17,677 bases of DNA from FEN-680 sp036845225 (GTDB taxonomy: Bacteria; Actinomycetota; Geothermincolia; Fen-727; Anoxymicrobiaceae). The notes below the pieces were generated by a model, which did not search any database, was not told the DNA's origin, and saw only the letters and a list, made by a program, of their open reading frames with translations. Positions 7,119-14,320 of this stretch are shown here, one piece after another (position 1 is the stretch's first letter; every line of letters starts with the position of its first letter). Position numbers and translations under genes: made by a program. Location: contig DAIUEJ010000052.1 in NCBI GenBank assembly GCA_036845225.1, forward strand, positions 1 through 17,677. Direction: 5' to 3'.

Positions 7119-8425
7119 CTGCCCGGACCTCCCCGGGACAGGCGACTCAGAGCTCCCACGAGTTCCTCCCCTTCACAAGGCACGGCCTCAACCGGCAGCC
7201 CCGCCATCTCCGTCAACATCTCCAGCGACATCCCGTCGATGAAATCGATTGCGTCGCCCAGCGCCTTCGCCGGCACCAGCACCCTCTTCGCGCCCTCGGC
7301 AGCGGCCAGACCTGTTGCTGCGTCCCTGCCCGGCAGCAGGCCGCAGACGTTCACCTTATCACCGAAGAGAGTGTTCTCACAGACTACCAGGCGCGCGCCC
7401 GTCTTCTCGATGCCGAGAGAGCCAAGCCCCCAGGCCCCGATCGGGGTCGTGACCAGTGCCAGCCCCTCACAGCTGCCGGCCGGAATCGGCTCCTTCAAGG
7501 CCTCCGTGAAGGAGTCCCTGAAAAGCCTGGCGATGCCGATACCGTTCTCGAGCTGCTCGAAGCTCGAGTAGTACTCGGCGGCCGGCGGCTGGCGGCCCGC
7601 CATGAAGAAAAACTCGTCGGCCGCGAATGGGCCCGCGCCTCCGAAGGCGCTCGTCCAGCGCTCGAGCTGCTCGAGAACCTCCGCCGCGGACGCACGGTCG
7701 AAACCGTAGCTCGCCGGCATGGTCTTGACGCCGCCAGCGGTCAGCCCGACCGGGACCACGCCTACGGAGCCGACGCCGCCGTGAAGCCCGAGCAAGTACT
7801 CGAGTGTCCTGTCCAGATGCTCCGCGTCGTTCACGCCGCGCACCAGCACGATCTGTACGTGGATATCTATGCCTGACCTCAGAAGCTCTTCCAGCACCCC
7901 GAGCGCCCGCCCCGCCCCCGGGTTCCCGAACAGAGTCCGGCGGACGTCGTCCTCGGACGAGTGCAGGCTCACGTACAGTGGTGAAAGCCGCTCGGCCTTG
8001 ATGCGCTTTAGGTCCCGCCTGCCGAGATTGGTGAGGGTGATGAAGTTCCCCGATAGAAAGCTGAGCCGGTAATCGTCGTCTTTCACATACGCCGAGGGTT
8101 TCAAGCCGGCAGGCAACTGGTCGACGAAGCAGAACATACACTGGTTCTCGCAGGTCATCAAGCGACCGAACACCGGCTCCGCGATCTCGATGCCAGCGGC
8201 GGCCCCGCGCAGCTCCAGTATCGCTGTAACCGCATCCTCTGTGCGGACGATGTCCAGCACGTGGGTGCCGTCGTCGCTGAGGGCCATATAGAAGTCTATG
8301 AGGTCCCTCAGGGGACGCCCGTCGACCCGTATTATCCGGTCGCAGGGCAGGACTCCCGCCGCCTCGGCCGGGGACCCGCCGGCCACCGCGACAACAGTCG
8401 CCGGGCCGAAGTCATCTCTCTTCAA
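7115..8425 (-). CDS. DUF512 family PDZ/radical-SAM-like protein
   Basis: A 436-residue protein. Residues about 5-70 form a PDZ-like domain (SPAEAAGVLPCDRIIRVDGRP segment). A CENQCMFC cluster (Cys92, Cys96, Cys99) follows, in the CX3CX2C arrangement of radical SAM enzymes that bind a 4Fe-4S cluster. The remainder matches the DUF512 type by overall feel (LSGNFITLTN, LYVSLHSS, VQIVLVRGVND segments). The reaction is not established for this family. It begins at a TTG (8425) four bases after GGAGG and overlaps der by four bases; this pairing with der also occurs in Firmicutes, which hints at a role tied to translation or ribosome maintenance. No closely spaced upstream gene is present, so its promoter must lie between 8426 and about 8540. 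Confidence 0.85.
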   Translation of the reverse strand: MKRDDFGPATVVAVAGGSPAEAAGVLPCDRIIRVDGRPLRDLIDFYMALSDDGTHVLDIVRTEDAVTAILELRGAAAGIEIAEPVFGRLMTCENQCMFCFVDQLPAGLKPSAYVKDDDYRLSFLSGNFITLTNLGRRDLKRIKAERLSPLYVSLHSSEDDVRRTLFGNPGAGRALGVLEELLRSGIDIHVQIVLVRGVNDAEHLDRTLEYLLGLHGGVGSVGVVPVGLTAGGVKTMPASYGFDRASAAEVLEQLERWTSAFGGAGPFAADEFFFMAGRQPPAAEYYSSFEQLENGIGIARLFRDSFTEALKEPIPAGSCEGLALVTTPIGAWGLGSLGIEKTGARLVVCENTLFGDKVNVCGLLPGRDAATGLAAAEGAKRVLVPAKALGDAIDFIDGMSLEMLTEMAGLPVEAVPCEGEELVGALSRLSRGGPGS

Positions 8426-8545
8426 TCAACCTCCAGGAATGGCTTCTAATCATGACTTCTCACGTTAAACCAAGCGCATCCCCAAGACAAGGAAATGGGT
8501 CAAAGGAGGCTTGAGGACGCGTTACTCTTCACCTGACCGATACGC

Positions 8546-8551
8546 TATAAT
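8546..8551 (+). promoter_or_regulatory. -10 element of the EF-G-like gene
   Basis: A perfect TATAAT lies 44 bases before the GTG start. No matching -35 is visible at 16-18 bases. The 170-base divergent gap (8426-8595) must also carry the promoter for the minus-strand DUF512-der unit; a weak candidate there is TTGTCT with a 17-base spacer to TAACGT on the minus strand. Confidence 0.45.
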
Positions 8552-8595
8552 TACATACCGTTGTCTTAACCATGACCTTTACAGGGGGACTGATT

Positions 8596-10671
8596 GTGAC
8601 TGCATCCGAGACAATGAAGACCGCCGGGCTGTTCGGCCACGGCGGTTCCGGCAAGACCACGCTCGCGGAATCGATTCTCTATGCCGGCGGCGCCATCACG
8701 CGCATGGGCGACGTCGAGCAGAGCAACACCACAACCGATTTCGACGAAGAAGAGATGAAGCGGAAGATCTCGATCAACTGCGCGATGGCGCCTGTTGACT
8801 GGAAGGGAACGCATATCACCTTCATAGATACGCCGGGATATGCCGACTTCGTTGGCGACGCGATCTCGAGCATGCGAGTGGTGGATACGGCCTGCTTCGT
8901 GGTCTCCGGCGTCGACGGTGTCGAGGTCCAGACCGAGATCATGTGGGAGCGCGCCGCGGAAGCCGGCGTTCCCAGGGTCATATTCGTGAGCAAGCTCGAC
9001 CGCGAGCGTTCGAGCTTCGACCGCACCATGGCTGACATCCGCGAGACTCTTGGCGGCAACGTGGTAGCGCTGATGCTTCCTATCGGAGAGGAGCACGGCT
9101 TTACGGGGATAGTAGAACTGTTCAGCGGCAAGGCTTTCGAGGCCGCCGGCCCGGGTAAGTCCAAAGAGGTCCCGGTTCCGGACGAGCTGGCGGACGCCCT
9201 CGCGGACGGGCTCGATAAACTGACCGAAGCGGTCGCGGAGACCGACGACGCTCTGCTCGAGAAGTACCTGGAAGAGGGGGAGCTCTCCCCCGCGGAGATA
9301 ACTGAAGGCCTTCACCAGGGTGTCCGTAACGGCACCCTCATCCCTGTGCTCTGCGGCTCGGCCTCCAAGGGCATCGGCATCCCGGAGTTCATGGACTTCG
9401 CCTCGAGCGTGCTCCCCATCCCCGAAGACCTGCCCGAGGTCACGGGCACGCTCCCGGGCAAAGATGAGGAGGTCACCCGAGAGCGCAAGACGGACGAACC
9501 CATGTGCGCGCTGGTGTTCAAGACTCTGGCTGACCCCTACGTCGGTAAGCTCACTTACTTCCGCGTTTTCTCGGGCGTCTTCAAGGCGGACTCGGCTGTG
9601 CTCAACTCCACCCACGGAAAGGTCGAGCGCGTCGGGCAGATATACAGGGTCATGGGAAAAGAGCAGGCCAGCGTCCCCCAACTGGTCGCGGGCGAGGTCG
9701 GGGCGGTAGCGAAGCTGTCGGAGACGTTCACCGGCGACACGATGTGCGACAAAGACAAACCTATCGTCCTGCCGCGCATCGAGTACCCCGCGCCCGTGAT
9801 GTCGCTAGCCGTCGCTCCTAAGGCGAAGGGTGACGAGGACAAGCTCTCGACCGCTCTCCACCGGCTCCGCGAAGAAGACCCGATGCTCACCGTACGGCGC
9901 GACACAGAGGTCAACCAGACACTCATCTCCGGCGCGGGCGAGACGCACATCGACGTGGTCGTCGAGAAGATGCGCCGCAAGTTCGGGGTGGACGTCGCGA
10001 CCGACCTGCCGCGCATCCCCTACAAAGAGACCATCCGCAAGAGCGTGGAATCCGAAGGCAAGCACAAGAAACAGACCGGCGGCCACGGTCAGTACGGACA
10101 CGCTTACCTGCGCCTCGAGCCACGCCAGCGCAGCGAGGGTTACGAGTTTGAGGACAAGATCGTGGGCGGGGCGATCCCCAGGAACTACATCCCCGGGGTC
10201 GAGAAGGGCGTCGTTGCGGCGATGACGGAAGGTTACCTGGCGGGCTACCCGATGGTCGACATGAAAGTCACCCTCTACGACGGCTCGTTCCACGCTGTCG
10301 ACTCCTCGGAACTGGCGTTCAAGATGGCCGCCTCCAAGGCTATGAGAGACGGAGTCGCCAAAGCGGATCCCGTCCTGCTCGAGCCGATCATGGACATCGA
10401 GGTCACGGTCCCCGACCAGTTCATGGGGGATGTCATCGGCGACCTGAACTCGAAGCGCGGCCGCATCCTGGGGATGCTGCCGAAGGGCAAGATGCAGGTC
10501 GTGAGCGCGCAGGTGCCGCTGGGCGAGATGCGCCGCTATTCGATAGACCTCCGTTCGATCACAGGCGGCCGCGGCGTCTTCAAGATGGATTTCTCGCACT
10601 ACGAGGAAGTCCCCGAGCACATAGCGCAGAAGATCATCGAGCAGGCGAAGAAGGAAAAGGAAGAGTCCTGA
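8596..10671 (+). CDS. Elongation factor G-like translational GTPase (EF-G2 type)
   Basis: A 691-residue protein with the five-domain EF-G layout. The P-loop reads GHGGSGKTT (14-22), not the AHVDAGKTT of canonical EF-G. Switch II is DTPGYADF (78-85), and the G4 position reads SKLD (132-135) rather than NKxD. Domain II (about 305-385), domain IV with GGHGQYGHAYLRLEP near 500, and the C-terminal domain V with NSKRGRILGM near 623 are all evident. These changes mark the EF-G2/FusA2-like group rather than the main EF-G, which would normally sit beside rpsL/rpsG and tufA; its role in translation is less clear. The GTG at 8596 follows AGGGGG at seven bases; an ATG at 8572 has no ribosome binding site. 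It ends three bases from the convergent HIT gene. Confidence 0.92.
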   Translation: MTASETMKTAGLFGHGGSGKTTLAESILYAGGAITRMGDVEQSNTTTDFDEEEMKRKISINCAMAPVDWKGTHITFIDTPGYADFVGDAISSMRVVDTACFVVSGVDGVEVQTEIMWERAAEAGVPRVIFVSKLDRERSSFDRTMADIRETLGGNVVALMLPIGEEHGFTGIVELFSGKAFEAAGPGKSKEVPVPDELADALADGLDKLTEAVAETDDALLEKYLEEGELSPAEITEGLHQGVRNGTLIPVLCGSASKGIGIPEFMDFASSVLPIPEDLPEVTGTLPGKDEEVTRERKTDEPMCALVFKTLADPYVGKLTYFRVFSGVFKADSAVLNSTHGKVERVGQIYRVMGKEQASVPQLVAGEVGAVAKLSETFTGDTMCDKDKPIVLPRIEYPAPVMSLAVAPKAKGDEDKLSTALHRLREEDPMLTVRRDTEVNQTLISGAGETHIDVVVEKMRRKFGVDVATDLPRIPYKETIRKSVESEGKHKKQTGGHGQYGHAYLRLEPRQRSEGYEFEDKIVGGAIPRNYIPGVEKGVVAAMTEGYLAGYPMVDMKVTLYDGSFHAVDSSELAFKMAASKAMRDGVAKADPVLLEPIMDIEVTVPDQFMGDVIGDLNSKRGRILGMLPKGKMQVVSAQVPLGEMRRYSIDLRSITGGRGVFKMDFSHYEEVPEHIAQKIIEQAKKEKEES

Positions 10672-10674
10672 GCC

Positions 10675-11160
10675 TCACGCCTTTGACAGTTGCTCGGTCA
10701 GCCTCTCCCAGACCTGGTCCAGGCTGAGCGGCAGCACGCGCGTCTGGGCTATCACCGGCATGAAATTCGCGTCGCCCGCCCAGCGGGGCACCACGTGCAT
10801 GTGGACGTGTTCGGTGATGCCGGCCCCCGCGATGCGAGCCATGTTTATCCCCACGTTGAAGCCCTCGTTGCCGAACGCCTCCCGCGTCGCTTTCATGCAA
10901 CGCTTCGCGACGTCCATCATCTCGGACAGGGTCTCGGCGTCCAGGTCCTCGATGGTCCCGGTGTGCTTGTAAGGTGCGATCATGAGGTGCCCGGAGGAGT
11001 ACGGGAACAGGTTCAATATCGCGAAGCACTTCTCCGCGCGATAGACGACCAGGTTCTCGCGGTCCTTGTCGTCCGCCGACTTCTCGCAGAATATGCAGCC
11101 GGTCCGGTCGTCCACGGTGCTCACGTAATCGTACCTCCACGGGGTATACATGATATCCAC
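10675..11160 (-). CDS. HIT family protein (diadenosine polyphosphate hydrolase/phosphorylase-like)
   Basis: A 161-residue histidine-triad protein. The catalytic motif HVHMHVV (His118, His120, His122) is intact, preceded by FNVGINMARIAGAG and SGHLMIAPYKH, both typical of nucleotide-binding HIT enzymes. An N-terminal CIFC pair (Cys22, Cys25) is a likely zinc site, common in actinobacterial members. The GTG at 11160 follows AGAGG at seven bases; an ATG at 11151 is worse placed. It starts two bases after the thrS stop, so it is co-translated with thrS, an arrangement found in many Actinobacteria. The substrate (Ap4A or other adenylylated compounds) is inferred from the family; a link to aminoacyl-adenylate by-products of ThrRS is plausible but not shown. 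Confidence 0.92.
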   Translation of the reverse strand: MDIMYTPWRYDYVSTVDDRTGCIFCEKSADDKDRENLVVYRAEKCFAILNLFPYSSGHLMIAPYKHTGTIEDLDAETLSEMMDVAKRCMKATREAFGNEGFNVGINMARIAGAGITEHVHMHVVPRWAGDANFMPVIAQTRVLPLSLDQVWERLTEQLSKA

Positions 11161-11162
11161 GT

Positions 11163-13091
11163 CTAGACCTCTAAGGACATGCGGCTCGATATCTCTAGCT
11201 GTAGTTCATCCATGAACTTCGCGAGGTCGACTCCCCTCTCGTCACGGCCCGCGAGGGAACGCACGCTGACGTTGCCGGCCTCGACTTCCTTGTCCCCCAC
11301 TATCGCCATGTACGGGACCTTCATGCGCCAGGCCTTGCGGATCTTGTTCCCGGTGGTCTCGCGCTCTTCGTTCACTTTCACGCGTATCCCGCGCTCGGAC
11401 ATCCTGGACGCGACTGAGCGCGCGTAGTCGAGGTGCCGGTCGGCTATGGGAAGCACCTCCACCTGGACCGGGGCAAGCCAGGTCGGGAACGCGCCGGCGT
11501 AGTGCTCGATCAGTATGCCCAAGTACCGCTCCAGGCTCCCGAGGACGGTGCGGTGTATCATGACCGGCGTGTGCTCCCTGTTGTCCGCGCCGGCGTAGGT
11601 CATCTCGAAGCGCCGGGGAAGATTGAAGTCGAACTGTATGGTCGGCCCCTGCCAGTAGCGACCGATGGCATCCTGCAGCTTCACGTCTATCTTGGGGCCA
11701 TAGAAGACACCCTCACCCTCATCCACAAAGTAATCGAGGCCCTGGTCCTCGAGCGCCTTCTTGAGGATGGCGGTCGCGGTGTCCCAGTCCGCGTCAGTGC
11801 CGACCGAGTGGTCAGGGCGCGTGGAAAGCGCGATCTTGAAGGTGGTGAACCCGAACATTCGCTGCGCCTCGAAGGCGAACTCGAGCGCGTCGTTGACCTC
11901 TTTCTCCCCCTGCTCCATGGTGCAGAAGATGTGAGCGTCGTCCTGGGTGAAGCCTCGGACCCGCAGCAGCCCGTGCAACACGCCGGACCGCTCGTGCCGG
12001 TAGACCGTGCCCAGTTCGAAGTACCTGATGGGCAGCTCGTGGTGGCCGCGGGTGCGCGACTTGTAAACGTATATATGCGCCGGGCAGTTCATGGGCTTGA
12101 TGCCGTAGCCCTGGCCATCGACCTCGAAGAAGTACATCGGGTACTCCATGTCCAGATGCCCGCTGGTCTTCCACACCTCGCGGCGCATCACGTGGGGCGA
12201 GATGACCAGCTGATACCCGCGCCTCGCGTGTTCGACCTTCAGGAAGTCCTCGATGACGGTGCGGACAATGGCGCCGTTGGGATGGTAGACGACCAGCCCG
12301 GGGCCTATCTCCTCCCGTATCGAGAACAGCTCCAGCTCACGGCCCAGGCGGCGGTGGTCCCGCTTCTCGGCTTCCTCCCGCAGCCTCAGGTACTCCTCCA
12401 GGTCCTCTGAGGTTTCGAACGCAGTGCCGTATATCCGCTGCAGCATCTCGCGGTTCTCGTCGCCGCGCCAGTACGCGCCGGCGATCGAGAGCAGCTTGAA
12501 GGCCTTGAGGCGCCCGGTCGTCGCGAGGTGGGGGCCCCTGCAGAGGTCCACGAACTCGCCCTCCTCGTAGAGGGTCAAAGCCTCGTCACCGATGTCCTCG
12601 ATGAGCTCGACCTTGTACGGCTCTCCCCTCTCGCGGAACAGCGTGACAGCCTCCTCGCGCGACAGCACGCGCCGCCTCACGGGAAGGTCCTCAGCGACGA
12701 TCCTGGACATCTCTTCCTCGATCGCGGCGAGGTCCTCGGGCTTGAAGGCGTCCTCGAGGCCGAAGTCGTAGTAGAAGCCGTCCTCGATCGCCGGGCCTAT
12801 CGCCAGCTTCGCATCCGGGTAGAGCCGCTTGACCGCCTGCGCCATCACGTGCGAAGCGGTGTGCCGGTAAGCCTCGGCGCCTCTCGGCTCATCGAAGCCC
12901 AGGAACTTGAGGTTGCCTCCGGTCTGTAGCGGACGGTCCAGCTCGACCGATTCCCCGTCGACCTCGGCTATCACCGACCCCTCAGGCAGGCTCTCTCCCG
13001 CTATCTCCAGCACTCCCAGGGGCGTCATCCCTGCCTGGACTTCGACCGCCGAACCGTCTTCGAGGACCACCTTCAGCATCTCATCGGCCAT
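11163..13091 (-). CDS. thrS: Threonyl-tRNA synthetase
   Basis: A 642-residue class II synthetase charging tRNA-Thr. Domains in order: TGS (1-65), the editing domain with HTASH (His77, His81) and CRGPH, the class II catalytic core, and the anticodon-binding domain (about 540-642). The zinc ligands that recognise threonine are all present at the expected places: Cys336 (NCPAH), His387 (DDAH) and His513 (HRTVLGS). Length is normal. The ATG at 13091 is preceded by GGAGATG. No T-box leader is present: only 41 bases separate the start from tRNA-Val on the same strand. Transcription therefore probably begins upstream of that tRNA, with the downstream HIT gene in the same unit. Confidence 0.98.
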   Translation of the reverse strand: MADEMLKVVLEDGSAVEVQAGMTPLGVLEIAGESLPEGSVIAEVDGESVELDRPLQTGGNLKFLGFDEPRGAEAYRHTASHVMAQAVKRLYPDAKLAIGPAIEDGFYYDFGLEDAFKPEDLAAIEEEMSRIVAEDLPVRRRVLSREEAVTLFRERGEPYKVELIEDIGDEALTLYEEGEFVDLCRGPHLATTGRLKAFKLLSIAGAYWRGDENREMLQRIYGTAFETSEDLEEYLRLREEAEKRDHRRLGRELELFSIREEIGPGLVVYHPNGAIVRTVIEDFLKVEHARRGYQLVISPHVMRREVWKTSGHLDMEYPMYFFEVDGQGYGIKPMNCPAHIYVYKSRTRGHHELPIRYFELGTVYRHERSGVLHGLLRVRGFTQDDAHIFCTMEQGEKEVNDALEFAFEAQRMFGFTTFKIALSTRPDHSVGTDADWDTATAILKKALEDQGLDYFVDEGEGVFYGPKIDVKLQDAIGRYWQGPTIQFDFNLPRRFEMTYAGADNREHTPVMIHRTVLGSLERYLGILIEHYAGAFPTWLAPVQVEVLPIADRHLDYARSVASRMSERGIRVKVNEERETTGNKIRKAWRMKVPYMAIVGDKEVEAGNVSVRSLAGRDERGVDLAKFMDELQLEISSRMSLEV

Positions 13092-13132
13092 GCGACATCT
13101 CCGCTTTATTTCTCAGGGTTGTACAAAAAAAA

Positions 13133-13207
13133 TGGTGGGCGCGAGTAGGATCGAACTACCGACCTCTTCCGCGTCAAGGAAGCGCTCTCCCACTGAGCTA
13201 CGCGCCC
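13133..13207 (-). tRNA. tRNA-Val (anticodon GAC), CCA encoded
   Basis: Acceptor GGGCGCG/CGCGCCC, D stem GCTC/GAGC, anticodon arm CTTCC-TTGACGC-GGAAG (anticodon GAC, reading GUC), T arm GGTAG-TTCGATC-CTACT with one G-T pair, discriminator A, and encoded CCA at 13135-13133. Immediately after the CCA comes a T8 run (A8 at 13125-13132 on the plus strand), then thrS 41 bases from the tRNA end. Confidence 0.96.
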
Positions 13208-13218
13208 ACGTCAACTCA

Positions 13219-13227
13219 AAGATATCA
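13219..13227 (-). promoter_or_regulatory. Extended -10 promoter of the tRNA-Val-thrS unit
   Basis: The minus strand reads TGA-TATCTT, ending 11 bases before the tRNA 5' end. No good -35 is seen, as expected for an extended -10 promoter. The surrounding 13208-13254 gap is markedly AT-rich and also serves the divergent gene starting at 13255. Confidence 0.45.
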
Positions 13228-13254
13228 TTGATTTTGACTGAGTTATATTATCTT

Positions 13255-13785
13255 ATGGAGTATGAAAGTTCAAACCGAATGGCGGGTGTTCTTGTGCCTG
13301 TATGCCTTAACTGCGGCAAAGAGATAGAGCCCGGTGAGAACGTGTGCGGGGACTGCGCCCAGCGTGACCAGGACGGGGCGAATCAGCTGCTGAACCTGGG
13401 CCCTCCGAGTCGTTACAAGCCCAGGCGTTCGCGAAACTGGCTGGTCCTGTCCGTGATGGCCTTCGTGCTCGCGGCAATCCTCTTCGGCGCGGGTTTCCTC
13501 CTCTTGAACGCGGTGCCCACGAACCCCAAGGTCCAGGCCACGGCACAGGCGAACATCTGCCACCACCACCTCCAGAACATCCAGACCGCCATTAACGACT
13601 ACTACAAGAACACCCGCCAGTACCCGCCGACCGGCCGGCTGAACGAGAAGAGCCCTCTCGTCATCGACAAATATCTGGAAGGGGCGTCCAGGTGTCCCTC
13701 TACCGGTCACCAGTACCTCATAGAGAGCATGGACGGGAAATACACGGTGATCTGCGACAGCGGCCTCGCGGGGCATGGTCTCTGA
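13255..13785 (+). CDS. Zinc-ribbon membrane protein with a type IV pilin-like extracytoplasmic domain
   Basis: A 176-residue protein of unassigned function. Residues 17-34 form a CxxC...CxxC zinc ribbon (Cys17, 20, 31, 34), then a basic linker (PRRSR), a transmembrane segment at about 62-86, and a C-terminal domain. That domain has the look of a small pilin or pseudopilin: a helix ending LQNIQTAINDYYKNTRQYPP, a conserved-style RCPSTGHQY turn, and a closing YTVICDSGLAGHG strand. It carries Cys102, Cys147 and Cys167. There is no prepilin cleavage motif, so it cannot be processed as a normal pilin. The start is uncertain: the ATG at 13255 sits at the predicted transcription start beside a TATATTATCTT stretch (possibly leaderless), and an in-frame ATG at 13279 is also without a clear ribosome binding site. 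It converges with the receiver gene. Confidence 0.72.
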   Translation: MEYESSNRMAGVLVPVCLNCGKEIEPGENVCGDCAQRDQDGANQLLNLGPPSRYKPRRSRNWLVLSVMAFVLAAILFGAGFLLLNAVPTNPKVQATAQANICHHHLQNIQTAINDYYKNTRQYPPTGRLNEKSPLVIDKYLEGASRCPSTGHQYLIESMDGKYTVICDSGLAGHGL

Positions 13786-13811
13786 CGAGGCAGCGCTCTT
13801 GAGGCTCCGGC

Positions 13812-14195
13812 CTACTTCGACCCACCTATCAACTGTTCCACCTGGGCGACCAGCTTCTTGAGGTCCATGGGTTTGGTGAGGTAGACGTCCGCGCCCACTT
13901 CCATCATCTGTTTCTTCTTCTCCGGGCTGTGGAACGCGGTGAGGGCGATGATCGGGAGGTGCTGCGTGCCCATCTTGGCCCTGACGGCGCTGCACACCTC
14001 CATACCGTCCATCTTCGGCATGTTCACGTCGAGTATCATCACATCGGGCTTCCTGGCGTCGAAGGCCTTCAGGGCTTTCTTGCCGCTCAGGGCAACCGCG
14101 ACTTCCATGCCGGACTTTTCGAGATACAACCTGACGACTTTGGCGAAGTCCTTGTCGTCGTCAACGAGCAGCACGTAACCTCTAGATTCTTCCAT
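13812..14195 (-). CDS. Stand-alone CheY-like response regulator receiver protein
   Basis: A 127-residue single receiver domain without output domain. The acidic pocket is Asp12-Asp13-Asp14, the phosphoacceptor is Asp56 in MILDVNMPKMDG, and the switch residues Thr86 (ALTAF) and Lys108 (LTKP) are present. Such proteins relay phosphorylation to another partner by protein contact. No histidine kinase or chemotaxis gene is visible nearby, so its partner is unknown. I chose the ATG at 14195 because GGGAGG stands just upstream, though only two bases away; a GTG at 14174 following AGAGG is a weaker alternative, and the in-frame extension to 14267 has unusual composition. A Cys- and Met-rich core is unremarkable. 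Confidence 0.9.
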   Translation of the reverse strand: MEESRGYVLLVDDDKDFAKVVRLYLEKSGMEVAVALSGKKALKAFDARKPDVMILDVNMPKMDGMEVCSAVRAKMGTQHLPIIALTAFHSPEKKKQMMEVGADVYLTKPMDLKKLVAQVEQLIGGSK

Positions 14196-14320
14196 GACCT
14201 CCCTTTCCGGGGCGAAACCTGGCGTGCAACGGGGTTCCTGGCTACACACAGAGGATAGACAAGACAAACTATTGCAGGTAAAGGATATTAGAAGGGGCGC
14301 GTTCGTTCAATGGTGGATGC

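Noticed and set aside
8502..8798. A strong AAAGGAGG followed by a TTG and a 95-codon frame
   Set aside because: The spacing to the TTG is one base, the frame overlaps the EF-G-like gene out of frame, and the product is Arg/His-rich. The ribosome binding site match may be chance.
13092..13254. A T-box riboswitch in front of thrS
   Set aside because: The space is occupied by tRNA-Val, and no T-box sequence or specifier stem is seen.
12907..13254. Upstream in-frame extension of the zinc-ribbon/pilin-like gene
   Set aside because: It would run through tRNA-Val and the antisense of thrS; the extension has no family resemblance.
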